Positions 1 through 6,231 of a stretch of DNA of 8,301 bases are shown here, in pieces. Under the pieces are notes generated by a model. That model was not told where the DNA came from. It was given only the letters and a program-made list of their open reading frames with translations, and made no database searches. Position numbers and translations under genes: made by a program. Position 1 is the first letter of the stretch. The number at the start of each line of letters is the position of its first letter. The stretch comes from DASYYE01 sp035946955 (lineage in GTDB: Bacteria > Actinomycetota > Actinomycetes > Streptosporangiales > Streptosporangiaceae): assembly GCA_035946955.1 (NCBI GenBank), contig DASYYE010000361.1, positions 1-8,301 of the forward strand, written 5' to 3'.

Positions 1-2
1 GG

Positions 3-1178
3 TCGTTGGAGCTGCTCCTGGCGGCACAGCGTGTGCTCGGCGACGGGGAGTACCACGCGACGCTGACACGCACGCTGGAACTGCTTGGTCCCACCGGGTG
101 GCAGATCCACCTCATCCACGCCCGGTACCTGGCGGGAGAGCAGCGCTTCGCCGAGGCCCGTGCGGCCAGCCGGGAGGCGGTGCGGCTGGCGGAGGTAGAG
201 GCGGGACTGACCGAGATCTGTGCCGCGCTGGACGGTGCGCTCCAGGTAGAGATCACGGCCGGGGACTACGCAGTGGCGCTCGAATTCGCCCATCGACTCG
301 CAGAACTGGCCGAGGAGGACATTGAGGTGAACCTCGGCTCCCGGTTGTACGTGATCGGGATCGCCGAACTGGTCGGCGGCAGCGCCGAACGTGCACGCGA
401 CCTCGCGGCCCGCGGCCTTCGCCTCGCGCAGCAGGCCTCAGACCTGAATGCCAGCATCGCGAACAGCCAACTGCTCGGCTCGGCATTGATGTTGCTTGGT
501 GAGTTCACAGGCGCGATCGAAGCGCTGCGCCAGGCACGTGAGCTGACGCTCTCCGCCAACGTGCCGTGCGGGGCCTGGTATCCGTGGCCGCCGGACCTGG
601 CCGAGGCACTTCTGGCCTCAGGGGACGTCGCGGCCGCGCGCGCAGCGATCGGGGAAGGCCGGGCCGCGGCTGAGGCCCGGTCAGACACTGGGATGCTTGC
701 CGAGTTGGCGAGGGTTGAGGCGCTGGTGATGGCTGCCGAGGGACGGCTGGACGAAGCAGCCGCCCAACTCGGGCAGTTGGCCGAGCACCAGCACGGTCGC
801 ACACCCGTGGAGGAGGTGCGTCCGCTCGTGGCGCTCGCCGGGGTCGAGCGGCGCCGCCGACGGCGCGGCGCGGCGCAGGCCCTGCTGACCGAGGCGCGGC
901 GGATCTGCGTCCGGGCCGGGGCGGCACCTTGGCTAGAGGTGGTCGACGCTGAGCTGGCCAGGGTCGAGGTGTTCCCCCGGGGGGGCAAGGAGGAAACGCT
1001 CACCCCAGTGGAGGAGCGGGTGATCACGCTGGTCATTGATGGCGCGACCAACCGCGAGATTGCCGCGGCCCTGTCGATCAGTGTCAAAACCGTAGAAGGC
1101 ACGCTGTCCCGGATCTACCGCAAGACAGGGGTGCACTCACGGATCGAGCTGGTCAGAACCCACAGCAGCACGTCCTGA
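3..1178 (+). CDS. LuxR-family (LAL-type) transcriptional regulator, C-terminal part, 5' end outside window
   Basis: The reading frame is open to the left edge, so the gene most likely begins upstream; a TTG at 6 is only the first possible start inside the window. About 390 residues are visible. Residues 1-325, counted from that TTG, are Ala/Leu/Glu-rich paired helices of TPR type. Residues 331-385 are a LuxR/GerE helix-turn-helix, starting LTPVEERV, with the recognition region TNREIAAALSISVKTVEGTLSRIY and the tail KTGVHSRIELV. This layout is that of the large LAL regulators (N-terminal STAND/AAA ATPase, TPR sensor, C-terminal HTH), which activate secondary-metabolism or catabolic genes. The ATPase part would lie outside the window, so LAL membership is inferred. 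A C5G7 run lies in the linker just before the HTH. The gene stops with TGA; a weak CCGGC/GCCGG hairpin follows at 1181-1193 with no T-tract. Confidence 0.88.
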   Translation, partial: SLELLLAAQRVLGDGEYHATLTRTLELLGPTGWQIHLIHARYLAGEQRFAEARAASREAVRLAEVEAGLTEICAALDGALQVEITAGDYAVALEFAHRLAELAEEDIEVNLGSRLYVIGIAELVGGSAERARDLAARGLRLAQQASDLNASIANSQLLGSALMLLGEFTGAIEALRQARELTLSANVPCGAWYPWPPDLAEALLASGDVAAARAAIGEGRAAAEARSDTGMLAELARVEALVMAAEGRLDEAAAQLGQLAEHQHGRTPVEEVRPLVALAGVERRRRRRGAAQALLTEARRICVRAGAAPWLEVVDAELARVEVFPRGGKEETLTPVEERVITLVIDGATNREIAAALSISVKTVEGTLSRIYRKTGVHSRIELVRTHSSTS

Positions 1179-1209
1179 CTCCGGCAGTGCCGGCGCCTTA
1201 CCTCAGCTA

Positions 1210-1320
1210 GTCCAATACACGGTGCAGCGCCCGGTGATGGCGTACTTGGCCGTAAAGCAAGGGTGTTCCCTCATTGGACCCTTGATTCCTGGCGGACATG
1301 CAAGGGTCAGGCCTGTTCCC
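1210..1320. repeat. Cluster of inverted and direct repeats in the gap after the LuxR gene
   Basis: GTCCAAT at 1210-1216 is exactly inverted as ATTGGAC at 1273-1279. CAAGGGT at 1258-1264 is exactly inverted as ACCCTTG at 1278-1284 and repeated directly at 1301-1307. Each CAAGGGT is followed by TGTTCCC (1264-1270 and 1314-1320). The two possible stems share bases 1278-1279, so they would compete at their edge. This could be a regulator-binding region or leader structure for the gene starting at 1379. No convincing promoter hexamers were recognised, and no protein-coding signal was seen in 1179-1378. Confidence 0.45.
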
Positions 1321-1335
1321 ACCAGCCTCCGGTGT

Positions 1336-1382
1336 CCATAGCCTCCTATCAAGGCTGTGAGATGGGAGGACAGCGGCTATGG
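1336..1382 (+). promoter_or_regulatory. Leader hairpin that pairs both the Shine-Dalgarno and the start codon
   Basis: CCATAGCC (1336-1343) is the exact reverse complement of GGCTATGG (1375-1382), which contains the ATG at 1379. Immediately inside, TCCTATC (1344-1350) pairs with GATGGGA (1361-1367) through six Watson-Crick pairs and one G-U wobble. That strand holds the first part of the Shine-Dalgarno GGGAGGA (1364-1370). The loop is AAGGCTGTGA and a seven-base bulge lies at 1368-1374. In RNA this makes about 15 base pairs that would hide both initiation signals. A thermosensor, ligand-responsive switch or protein-repressed leader are all possible; the pairing is seen, the function is inferred. 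Confidence 0.6.
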
Positions 1383-1843
1383 CGTCCGGATGGGACATGC
1401 CTGCGCCGTCAGACGACGGCCACGGTGACGCACGCCGTCACCCCCCGGACCGCGCTGGCGGGCACAGCGCGGGACACGGGCGTCCCGCTGCCCATGGAGT
1501 GCCTCCCAGCCAGCCCCTCACCGCGCCGCTGACAGGAGCGAGGATCTACCGAGGCTGGATGTTCGTCGGCGAGCCAGTCACCCCCGCAATGGCCGCGGCC
1601 CTGCGGCCGTTGGAGGTGGTTTCGCTGTCGGGAGTGCCGATCGCGACCGCCCACGAGGACGAGTTGCCGATGTCGACCTCGGTGGTCTTCGCGATCTACG
1701 GCACCGCCTTGGACGTCTCCGAACTGGAGGGGCTGCCGCAGGGCTCGGTGCTCTTCCTGGATGGGGCGCGGGCATATCAGGTCGCTGACGACCCTGGCGA
1801 GGCATACCCCGCAGCCATCAGGGTCACCTTGCGCCAGCACTAG
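1379..1843 (+). CDS. Hypothetical protein with disordered N-terminus, upstream of an anti-sigma-like ATPase
   Basis: I do not recognise this 154-residue protein. The ATG at 1379 has a good Shine-Dalgarno, GGGAGGA at 1364-1370, eight bases upstream, which decides the start; M61 (1559) is an alternative with a weaker GAGG. Residues 1-50 are rich in Pro, Gly, His, Asp and Ala and look disordered. Residues 53-154 look folded, with alternating hydrophobic stretches (VVSLSGVPIAT, SVVFAIYG, GSVLFLDGA), suggesting a small alpha/beta or mostly beta domain. There is no signal peptide or membrane helix. It ends 38 bp before a HATPase gene on the same strand, so the two may form an operon and the protein could be a partner, substrate or antagonist of that ATPase. 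Its start region lies in a predicted RNA hairpin. Confidence 0.72.
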   Translation: MASGWDMPAPSDDGHGDARRHPPDRAGGHSAGHGRPAAHGVPPSQPLTAPLTGARIYRGWMFVGEPVTPAMAAALRPLEVVSLSGVPIATAHEDELPMSTSVVFAIYGTALDVSELEGLPQGSVLFLDGARAYQVADDPGEAYPAAIRVTLRQH

Positions 1844-1881
1844 ACGCGAGGAGCGAGACAACGCGGGACCAGGGTGGGGAA

Positions 1882-2448
1882 GTGGACAGTGACGGTATGT
1901 CTGAGTGCGATGTCGTGCCCCATGCCCTAGCAGGGCCGCCCGCCGCGTCTCTTCGGGACGGCCCGGCCACGGACTGCTATAGCTGGCGGGCGGGCCCGCA
2001 ATTGGATGCGCCCCTTGGCTGGCCGCCGCCTTTCCTGTCATCCGGTACGGGCCTCAGGCTCACCCCGCACTCCGCCGAGGTCCGCCGTTCTCGCCGGTGG
2101 ACCGCGCACCTGCTGGAGAGCTGGGGCCTGACCGAGGTCGTGGACTCGGCCACCCTTGTCGTCTCCGAGTTGGTGACCAACGCGATTGCCGCCACCGTGG
2201 CCTCAAACGGCGCAGAATCCGCTGCTTCGTCGCATGATGTCGTCCTGAACCTTCACTGCGACGGCGAGACGCTCCTCGTGGAGGTCTGCGACCAGTGCGC
2301 CGGCGCACTGCCCCAGACCCGGCAGTCTCTCCCCGAAGACGAGGGTGGCCGGGGCCTTCAGGTGGTGGCCGCACTGTGCTTGAGGTGGGGGTTCCGCGAG
2401 GCACCAAGCGGCAAAGTCGTCTGGTGCGAGCTGGCCGCTCATCCCTGA
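1882..2448 (+). CDS. RsbW/SpoIIAB-like ATP-binding protein (HATPase_c, putative anti-sigma factor/serine kinase)
   Basis: 188 residues with the GHKL ATPase fold typical of the many orphan anti-sigma-like proteins of streptomycetes. Residues 1-55 are a non-conserved, Pro/Gly-rich extension. The N-box SELVTN is at 95-100 with E96 and N100. The G1 region is VEVCDQC at 133-139 with D137. The G2 loop EGGRGLQVV is at 154-162, and the strand KVVWCEL lies near the end. Family members bind ATP and often phosphorylate STAS-type anti-anti-sigma factors or hold sigma factors; no such partner is visible here. Seven cysteines, including CxxC inside the G1 loop, are unusual and could indicate redox sensitivity (inference). 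The start is uncertain: GTG 1882 has AGGG seven bases upstream, and ATG 1897 is in frame with a poorer site. The 3' end overlaps the remnant dehydrogenase on the other strand by ten bases. Confidence 0.85.
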   Translation: MDSDGMSECDVVPHALAGPPAASLRDGPATDCYSWRAGPQLDAPLGWPPPFLSSGTGLRLTPHSAEVRRSRRWTAHLLESWGLTEVVDSATLVVSELVTNAIAATVASNGAESAASSHDVVLNLHCDGETLLVEVCDQCAGALPQTRQSLPEDEGGRGLQVVAALCLRWGFREAPSGKVVWCELAAHP

Positions 2449-2645
2449 GCCACGACCGGCCCAGCGTCTTGCGCACGGTTGTCGCGGTACGCCTGCGGTG
2501 TAGCAGGATCCACGGAATCATTCAGCCGCAGGAACGTGCACAGCACCGCGCAGCCTCGTTCAGCGAGCAGGGCTGCGGTCGCTGCCCCAATACCGTGGTT
2601 GGCTCCGGTCACGATGGCCGTATGCACTTCTGCCCCGCTGGTCAC
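2439..2645 (-). pseudogene. Truncated short-chain dehydrogenase/reductase (SDR), N-terminal remnant
   Basis: Only 68 residues remain of a family usually about 250 long. The first beta strand and Rossmann cofactor loop are clear: HTAIVTGANHGIGAATAALL, i.e. the TGxxxGIG NAD(P)-binding motif at about residues 13-20, followed by the helix and second strand (CAVLCTFLRL). The match to the family seems to fade after about residue 60, and the frame stops at 2439 inside the 3' end of the convergent ATPase gene. The catalytic Asn-Ser-Tyr-Lys residues are absent, so it cannot be an active dehydrogenase. The start looks intact: GTG at 2645 preceded by AGGAGG (2656-2661, reverse strand) at ten bases. A deletion or insertion boundary probably lies near 2440-2465. 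A 6-bp inverted repeat, AGCCTC/GAGGCT (2654-2667), covers the Shine-Dalgarno. Confidence 0.75.
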
Positions 2646-2729
2646 TGTGGCTCAGCCTCCTGAGGCTCAGATTGCCAGGGCGCGGGATCCCAGTGCATCC
2701 CAATATCTTCCCAGCCACTACTGTACTGG

Positions 2730-2747
2730 GCGGTAACTGCGCGGTAA
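2730..2747 (+). repeat. Tandem GCGGTAA half-sites upstream of the membrane protein gene
   Basis: GCGGTAA occurs at 2730-2736 and again at 2741-2747, an 11-base period of about one helical turn. Both copies lie 28-45 bases upstream of the ATG at 2775. This spacing suits an activator or repressor binding site, but the motif was not matched to a known regulator. Confidence 0.3.
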
Positions 2748-2774
2748 GACCGTGTCGGAGGGGCTAATAGCCAG

Positions 2775-3290
2775 ATGCGTTACACGAAATCACTGGGACT
2801 CCGTTCATCCCTGCGCAGGATCTTTTATCAGCCGCTAGTCCAAGGTGTGTACCGCGGGGAGGAGGGACGACGGCACCTCATGGCGATCCGGAGTTTCCAT
2901 CCTCATGCCGAAGAAGCTTTCGAACACGACCACCTGTACGAGTGCCTAAACATTCTAGATAGCAAGGCGATCGGCCTGCTGACCTATGACGCCATCATAT
3001 TGGCAGCCACTTCTCTGGTCCTGTCAATCTCGCACAGGATCCTTGCCCCTGGCCCGATCGTGATCTCCCTGGGGCTGCTCTTGACGGCCGCTGCGTCGGC
3101 TCTGTGCCTGAGTGTGGTATGGATATTCTGGACTGAGACACGCGAATTCGAGGACCCGCAGGCATCCTTCATCAGGCTGCTGGACGTTCGGAATCGGAGA
3201 ACGATGGCCTACCGCCTGGCGTGGAGTATGTCTCAGGCTGGGATGTTCCTTTTCATCATTGGCCTGATCCTGGAGCGGGCCACCTCCTAG
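2775..3290 (+). CDS. Three-helix membrane protein, PycTM/SLATT-like effector architecture
   Basis: 171 residues. A charged, cytosolic-looking N-terminus is followed by ILDSKAIGLLTYDAIILAA, then helices at about 66-87, 94-119 and 149-167, with a charged amphipathic stretch (TETREFEDPQASFIRLLDVRNRR) between helices 2 and 3. The D-x-K-A-x-x-L-L entry into the first helix and the order TM-TM-linker-TM resemble Pycsar PycTM and SLATT membrane effectors, which depolarise membranes in anti-phage defence. I place it there by architecture only, and no nucleotide cyclase is visible nearby. The start is open: ATG 2775 has GGAGGGG (2757-2763) eleven bases upstream; ATG 2880 (136 residues) has AGGAGG (2860-2865) at fourteen. 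Codons such as CTA, ATA, TCA and AAA are frequent compared with flanking genes, suggesting acquired DNA. It lies 76 bp before the cytosine deaminase on the same strand. Confidence 0.72.
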   Translation: MRYTKSLGLRSSLRRIFYQPLVQGVYRGEEGRRHLMAIRSFHPHAEEAFEHDHLYECLNILDSKAIGLLTYDAIILAATSLVLSISHRILAPGPIVISLGLLLTAAASALCLSVVWIFWTETREFEDPQASFIRLLDVRNRRTMAYRLAWSMSQAGMFLFIIGLILERATS

Positions 3291-3366
3291 GCTGCGCCAC
3301 CCGCAAGCGCCCGGCATGTCAAGTTCCAGCCGTGGCTGTACAGGGCTGACCTGGTAACCTCCAGGA

Positions 3367-3825
3367 ATGACAGAGAAGCTGAGCCTACTCGACAGGAAAG
3401 CCTTCGAACTCGCAATAGCAGAGGCCCAGAAGAGCCTCGATGTCAAAGGGATACCTGTAGGCGCATCCATCGCGGACGGCTCGGAGGTCCTTGGCATTGG
3501 ACATAACGAAAGAGTGCAAGCCGGCGACCCAATAGCTCATGGCGAGATTGCCTGCCTCCGCAATGCCGGCCGACAGTCCTCGTACCGGTCGACCACGCTC
3601 TACACCACGCTATCGCCCTGTCAGATGTGCTCGGGGGCCGTTCTCCTCTTCAAAATCCCGCGAGTAGTAGTAGGCGAGGCAGTGACGTTCACTGGGAACC
3701 TGGGGTTCTTGACTGAGCGGGGCGTTGAGGTCGTCCTGCTCAACGACGAACGGTGCATCGGGCTCATGCGAGAGTTCCAGGCGCGTTTTCCAGATATCTG
3801 GAACGAAGATATCGGCGAAAGCTGA
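3367..3825 (+). CDS. Cytosine deaminase, fungal FCY1-like (zinc-dependent CDA fold)
   Basis: 152 residues, about the length of yeast Fcy1 (158). Cytosine is deaminated to uracil plus ammonia in pyrimidine salvage, in the cytosol. The zinc and catalytic motifs are complete: HGE (H58, E60) and PCQMC (C85, C88), with E60 as proton shuttle. From my memory of yeast Fcy1, closely similar stretches include VLGIGHN (N47), TTLYTTLSPC, IPRVVVGE, F108, GVEVVLLNDERC and the C-terminal W-x-EDIGE (W145, D148, I149), the lid over the base. That tail separates it from CMP/dCMP deaminases, tRNA adenosine deaminase TadA and guanine deaminases, and it is unrelated to the amidohydrolase CodA of enteric bacteria. 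AGG directly abuts the ATG, so the Shine-Dalgarno is poor; a CCTGG/CCAGG hairpin (3350-3365) sits just before the start. Third-position GC is lower than in flanking genes. Probably co-transcribed with the upstream membrane protein. Confidence 0.9.
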   Translation: MTEKLSLLDRKAFELAIAEAQKSLDVKGIPVGASIADGSEVLGIGHNERVQAGDPIAHGEIACLRNAGRQSSYRSTTLYTTLSPCQMCSGAVLLFKIPRVVVGEAVTFTGNLGFLTERGVEVVLLNDERCIGLMREFQARFPDIWNEDIGES

Positions 3826-3846
3826 TCACTTGACTGGGTGACACAC

Positions 3847-4731
3847 TCAACCCGCAACAGTGTCGCTGGCGGTAGTCCGTGACCGCGTGTGGCTGAGCTG
3901 GTGGAGGGTCCAGCCGTGGCCGGTGGGGTCTAGTGGCCGGGTGGCTGCCGTGAAGATCTCGGCCGCCCGCCGGTAGGAGAGCCGGGTGCGGCCGGTCACG
4001 GGGCAGAGGTCCGCTGCGGGGGTTCCGGAAGGTGCCCGGCGGTCGGTCAGGAAGACCGGGCCGTCCATCCGGCCAGCGAGCAGCCAGCGCAGCAGTTGGC
4101 TGGTGCCCGGGCGCCACCGGATCGGGCGGGCCTGACTACTTCCGGCCCGCGCACGGGTCTGGTGACGGGTCAGGTCGAGCTGGCCGATGTTCAGGCTCAG
4201 GACTTCCCTGGCTGGTGCGCCGCTCTCGTAGAGGAGTTGCCAGAACGCGTGCTCACGCAGGCTGGCGGTGGCCCGCACCAGCCTGGTGACCTGATCACGG
4301 GTGAGCGGGGAGGACATAGCGGGCACCTCGCCAGTGGGCCGCAACCCGGCGGTCGGGTCAGTCTCGATCCACCGCTGGCTGAGCCACCAGGCGACCGCGC
4401 TGCGCAGTGCGGAGAGTTCCCGGTTGATCGTCCGCGCGTCGGCGACCGCTGCCCGGTCGGCCAGTGCGGCGGCCAGCCGGGCGCTAGTGCGGGGGTCGTC
4501 CAGGACCGCCAGCGGCACTATCGGCGGCGTGGCCCTGCGTCGTTGCCTGTCCACCGGGGTTGGCATCCCCACCAGCGGCCATGTCCAGCCGCTGAGCGAG
4601 ATCCGGTACACCCGGCGGGAAGCCTCTCCCAGTGTTGACTGCGCCAGAAAGCGCTCGGCCGCCGCCACGAACTCAACCGGGGCGCAGGCCGCGCCCCCAG
4701 GAGCCGGGCAGCCGGTTGTCAGTGACCTCAT
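3847..4731 (-). pseudogene. Tyrosine recombinase/integrase remnant lacking its C-terminal catalytic end
   Basis: Phage-integrase family site-specific recombinase. In numbering from the upstream TTG at 4776, an N-terminal SAM-like DNA-binding domain covers about 34-150 (ARTINRELSALRSAVAWW), and the catalytic domain begins SPLTRDQVTRLVRA at 156. Box I ESGAPAREVLSLNIGQLDL carries the catalytic Arg (R190). Box II reads LHQLSHTR at 291-298 where LHQLRHT/S is expected, so the second catalytic Arg is Ser. The protein then ends after 11 more residues, before the box III GH and the nucleophilic Tyr. It should be unable to recombine DNA. The ATG at 4731 is favoured because GGGAGG (4736-4741) precedes it by four bases; ATG 4773 would add 14 residues. 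It probably brought in, or belonged to, the low-GC cargo next to it. An intact but divergent protein with another role is less likely. Confidence 0.78.
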
Positions 4732-4755
4732 CGGGCCTCCCGCCGGAATACCTAC

Positions 4756-4970
4756 CGCAGTAAATTTTGCCATCAAACTTGTCTTTTATTCATCCTAGCA
4801 ACGTTTACTGCGTCAATGGCCGCAAGCTCCGCAGAAGCTGGTTTGTGATTGTCATATAGCAAGTTGCAGCAGGACAGTGGCATGGTGGATGGCATGGGGA
4901 ACAAGACATCGCCAGCTATTAGCGACGGCAGTAAATTGCCCATCAGCCTGCCTGAAAAATCCGCAGTAAA
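4756..4970. repeat. Four copies of a CGCAGTAAA motif around the recombinase/MFS start region
   Basis: CGCAGTAAA occurs directly at 4756-4764 and 4962-4970 and inverted at 4804-4812, with a one-mismatch copy GGCAGTAAA at 4927-4935. The first and third extend into a longer imperfect repeat, CAGTAAATTTTGCCATCA (4758-4775) against CAGTAAATTGCCCATCA (4929-4945), 171 bp apart. They cover the AT-richer stretch between the divergent recombinase and MFS genes. They may be operator sites or recombinase arm-type sites, or a short duplication. Confidence 0.55.
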
Positions 4971-6231
4971 TAACATGACCGGGAGGACATGGCGTCTCCT
5001 CCACCTCGGTCCTGGCAGGACGGCCGTGCTGACGGACCGCAACTTCCGCTGCTTCTTCATCGGCTACATGACGTCGCTGCTGGGGACGTCGATGTCTTCG
5101 ATGGCGATTGCCTTCGCGGTGCTTGACGGCGGTGGGACCGCCACCGACCTGGGTTTTGTGTTCGCGGCAGTGATAGTCCCGCAGGTGCTGTTCATGCTCG
5201 GGGGTGGCGTCCTCGCCGACCGGCTGGGCCGCCGGCCGGTCATGGTCACTGCTGACGCCACACGCTGCTGTGCCCAGGCGGCCCTGGCCGTGGCGCTCAT
5301 CGCAGGGCACCCGGCCATCTGGGTCTTCGTCCTGCTCGCCACCGCCGTCGGGTCAGGGGACGCCCTCTTCACCCCGGCCCTGACCGGGCTGACCGTGGAA
5401 ATCACTCCCCCCGGCGAACTCGGCAACGCCAATGCGCTGCTCGGCACTGCCCGGTCGGCGGCAGGGGTGGCCGGTCCCGCCCTCGCCGGAACCTTGGTGG
5501 CCTGGATCGGGCCCGCTCCGGTTGTCGCGTCCGACGCGGGCACCTACGCCGTGAGCCTGCTGCTGCTCGCGGTACTGCGGTTGCGGACACCGGCCCCGCA
5601 CCACAAGGCGCACCCGTGGCACGACCTGCGGGAGGGCTGGGCCGAGTTCCGCTCACACCGGTGGCTGGTGGTCACGACCGTGCAGTTCACATTGTTCAAC
5701 CTGCTCGTCTGGGGACCATTCCTGCTGCTTGGCCCGGTCATGGCGGTCGGCTACCTGGGTGGCGCGGGCGCCTGGGGCGCGGTGATGGCCTGTTACGGTG
5801 CCGGGTCGGTGCTGGGTGGGCTGCTCGCGATTGGCCGGCGGCCGTACCGCCCCCTCGTCGCAGCCACGGTCGCGACGTTCGGATATGCCATCCCGGGTGC
5901 ACTGCTCGCGGCGCACGCACCGGTCCAGGTCGTGGCCGCCGGTGCCACCCTGGCCGGGCTGGGGTCCGCGCTCACGGCAGCTTTCAGCGCCACCGCTGTC
6001 CAGCAGCGGATCAGACCAGCCGCGCTGGCCCGCATCAGCGCTTTCGAGATCGTGATCGCGTTCGCGTTCGGGCCGGTCGCGTTCGCCGCCGCCGGCCCGG
6101 CCGCGGCGGCGGCCGGGCCACGGCTCGTCCTTGCGTTCGGGGCGGTGTGGTCCGTCCTGGGCAGCGCCGTGGTCCTGGCGGTCCCGGCCGTACGGGCGGT
6201 CACCTGGCTGTGTCTACCGCAACAGGAATGA
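4882..6231 (+). CDS. MFS transporter, probable drug/metabolite exporter
   Basis: About 449 residues with 12 hydrophobic helices in two halves of six. The start of helix 1 (RNFRCFFIGYMTSLLGTSM), the loop 2-3 motif A (GGVLADRLGRRPVMVTAD) and the helix 5-type stretch LLGTARSAAGVAGPALAGTLVA match EntS/DHA3-like exporters, which expel small molecules by proton antiport. The start is ambiguous. ATG 4882 has AGGA (4871-4874) at seven bases. The codons from 4882 to 4974 have only moderate third-position GC (about 57% by hand count), well below the rest of the gene, so ATG 4975 (MTGRTWRLLH, 419 residues) may be real with little or no Shine-Dalgarno. In that case two CGCAGTAAA-type copies would lie in its control region. 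The gene converges on the AurF-like gene with an 18 bp overlap of the coding ends. Export of, or resistance to, a compound handled by the neighbouring genes is inferred. Confidence 0.88.
   Translation: MVDGMGNKTSPAISDGSKLPISLPEKSAVNNMTGRTWRLLHLGPGRTAVLTDRNFRCFFIGYMTSLLGTSMSSMAIAFAVLDGGGTATDLGFVFAAVIVPQVLFMLGGGVLADRLGRRPVMVTADATRCCAQAALAVALIAGHPAIWVFVLLATAVGSGDALFTPALTGLTVEITPPGELGNANALLGTARSAAGVAGPALAGTLVAWIGPAPVVASDAGTYAVSLLLLAVLRLRTPAPHHKAHPWHDLREGWAEFRSHRWLVVTTVQFTLFNLLVWGPFLLLGPVMAVGYLGGAGAWGAVMACYGAGSVLGGLLAIGRRPYRPLVAATVATFGYAIPGALLAAHAPVQVVAAGATLAGLGSALTAAFSATAVQQRIRPAALARISAFEIVIAFAFGPVAFAAAGPAAAAAGPRLVLAFGAVWSVLGSAVVLAVPAVRAVTWLCLPQQE

Noticed and set aside
266..1102. Long open frame on the - strand opposite the LuxR gene (278 residues)
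   Set aside because: Ser/Ala/Arg-rich translation without domains; it mirrors the codon bias of the real gene on the + strand.
1181..1193. CCGGC/GCCGG stem after the LuxR stop as a terminator
   Set aside because: Short stem, three-base loop and no T-tract.
1409..2041. 210-residue open frame on the - strand opposite the hypothetical gene and the ATPase start
   Set aside because: Low-complexity Arg/His/Gly/Pro composition, no motif; the + strand frames have ribosome sites and, for the ATPase, clear motifs.
2762..2772. GGCTAATAGCC palindrome between ribosome site and start of the membrane protein gene
   Set aside because: Five-base arms around one base; common by chance and unable to form an RNA hairpin.
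2775..3290. Naming the membrane protein a Pycsar effector outright
   Set aside because: No PycC-type cyclase is next to it and the similarity is architectural; kept as a hypothesis only.
3350..3365. CCTGG/CCAGG hairpin before the deaminase start as a riboswitch
   Set aside because: Only five base pairs with a six-base loop; too small to claim beyond a note.
4096..4638. 180-residue open frame on the + strand opposite the recombinase
   Set aside because: No domain and shadow-type composition; the recombinase frame shows box I and SAM-like domain features.
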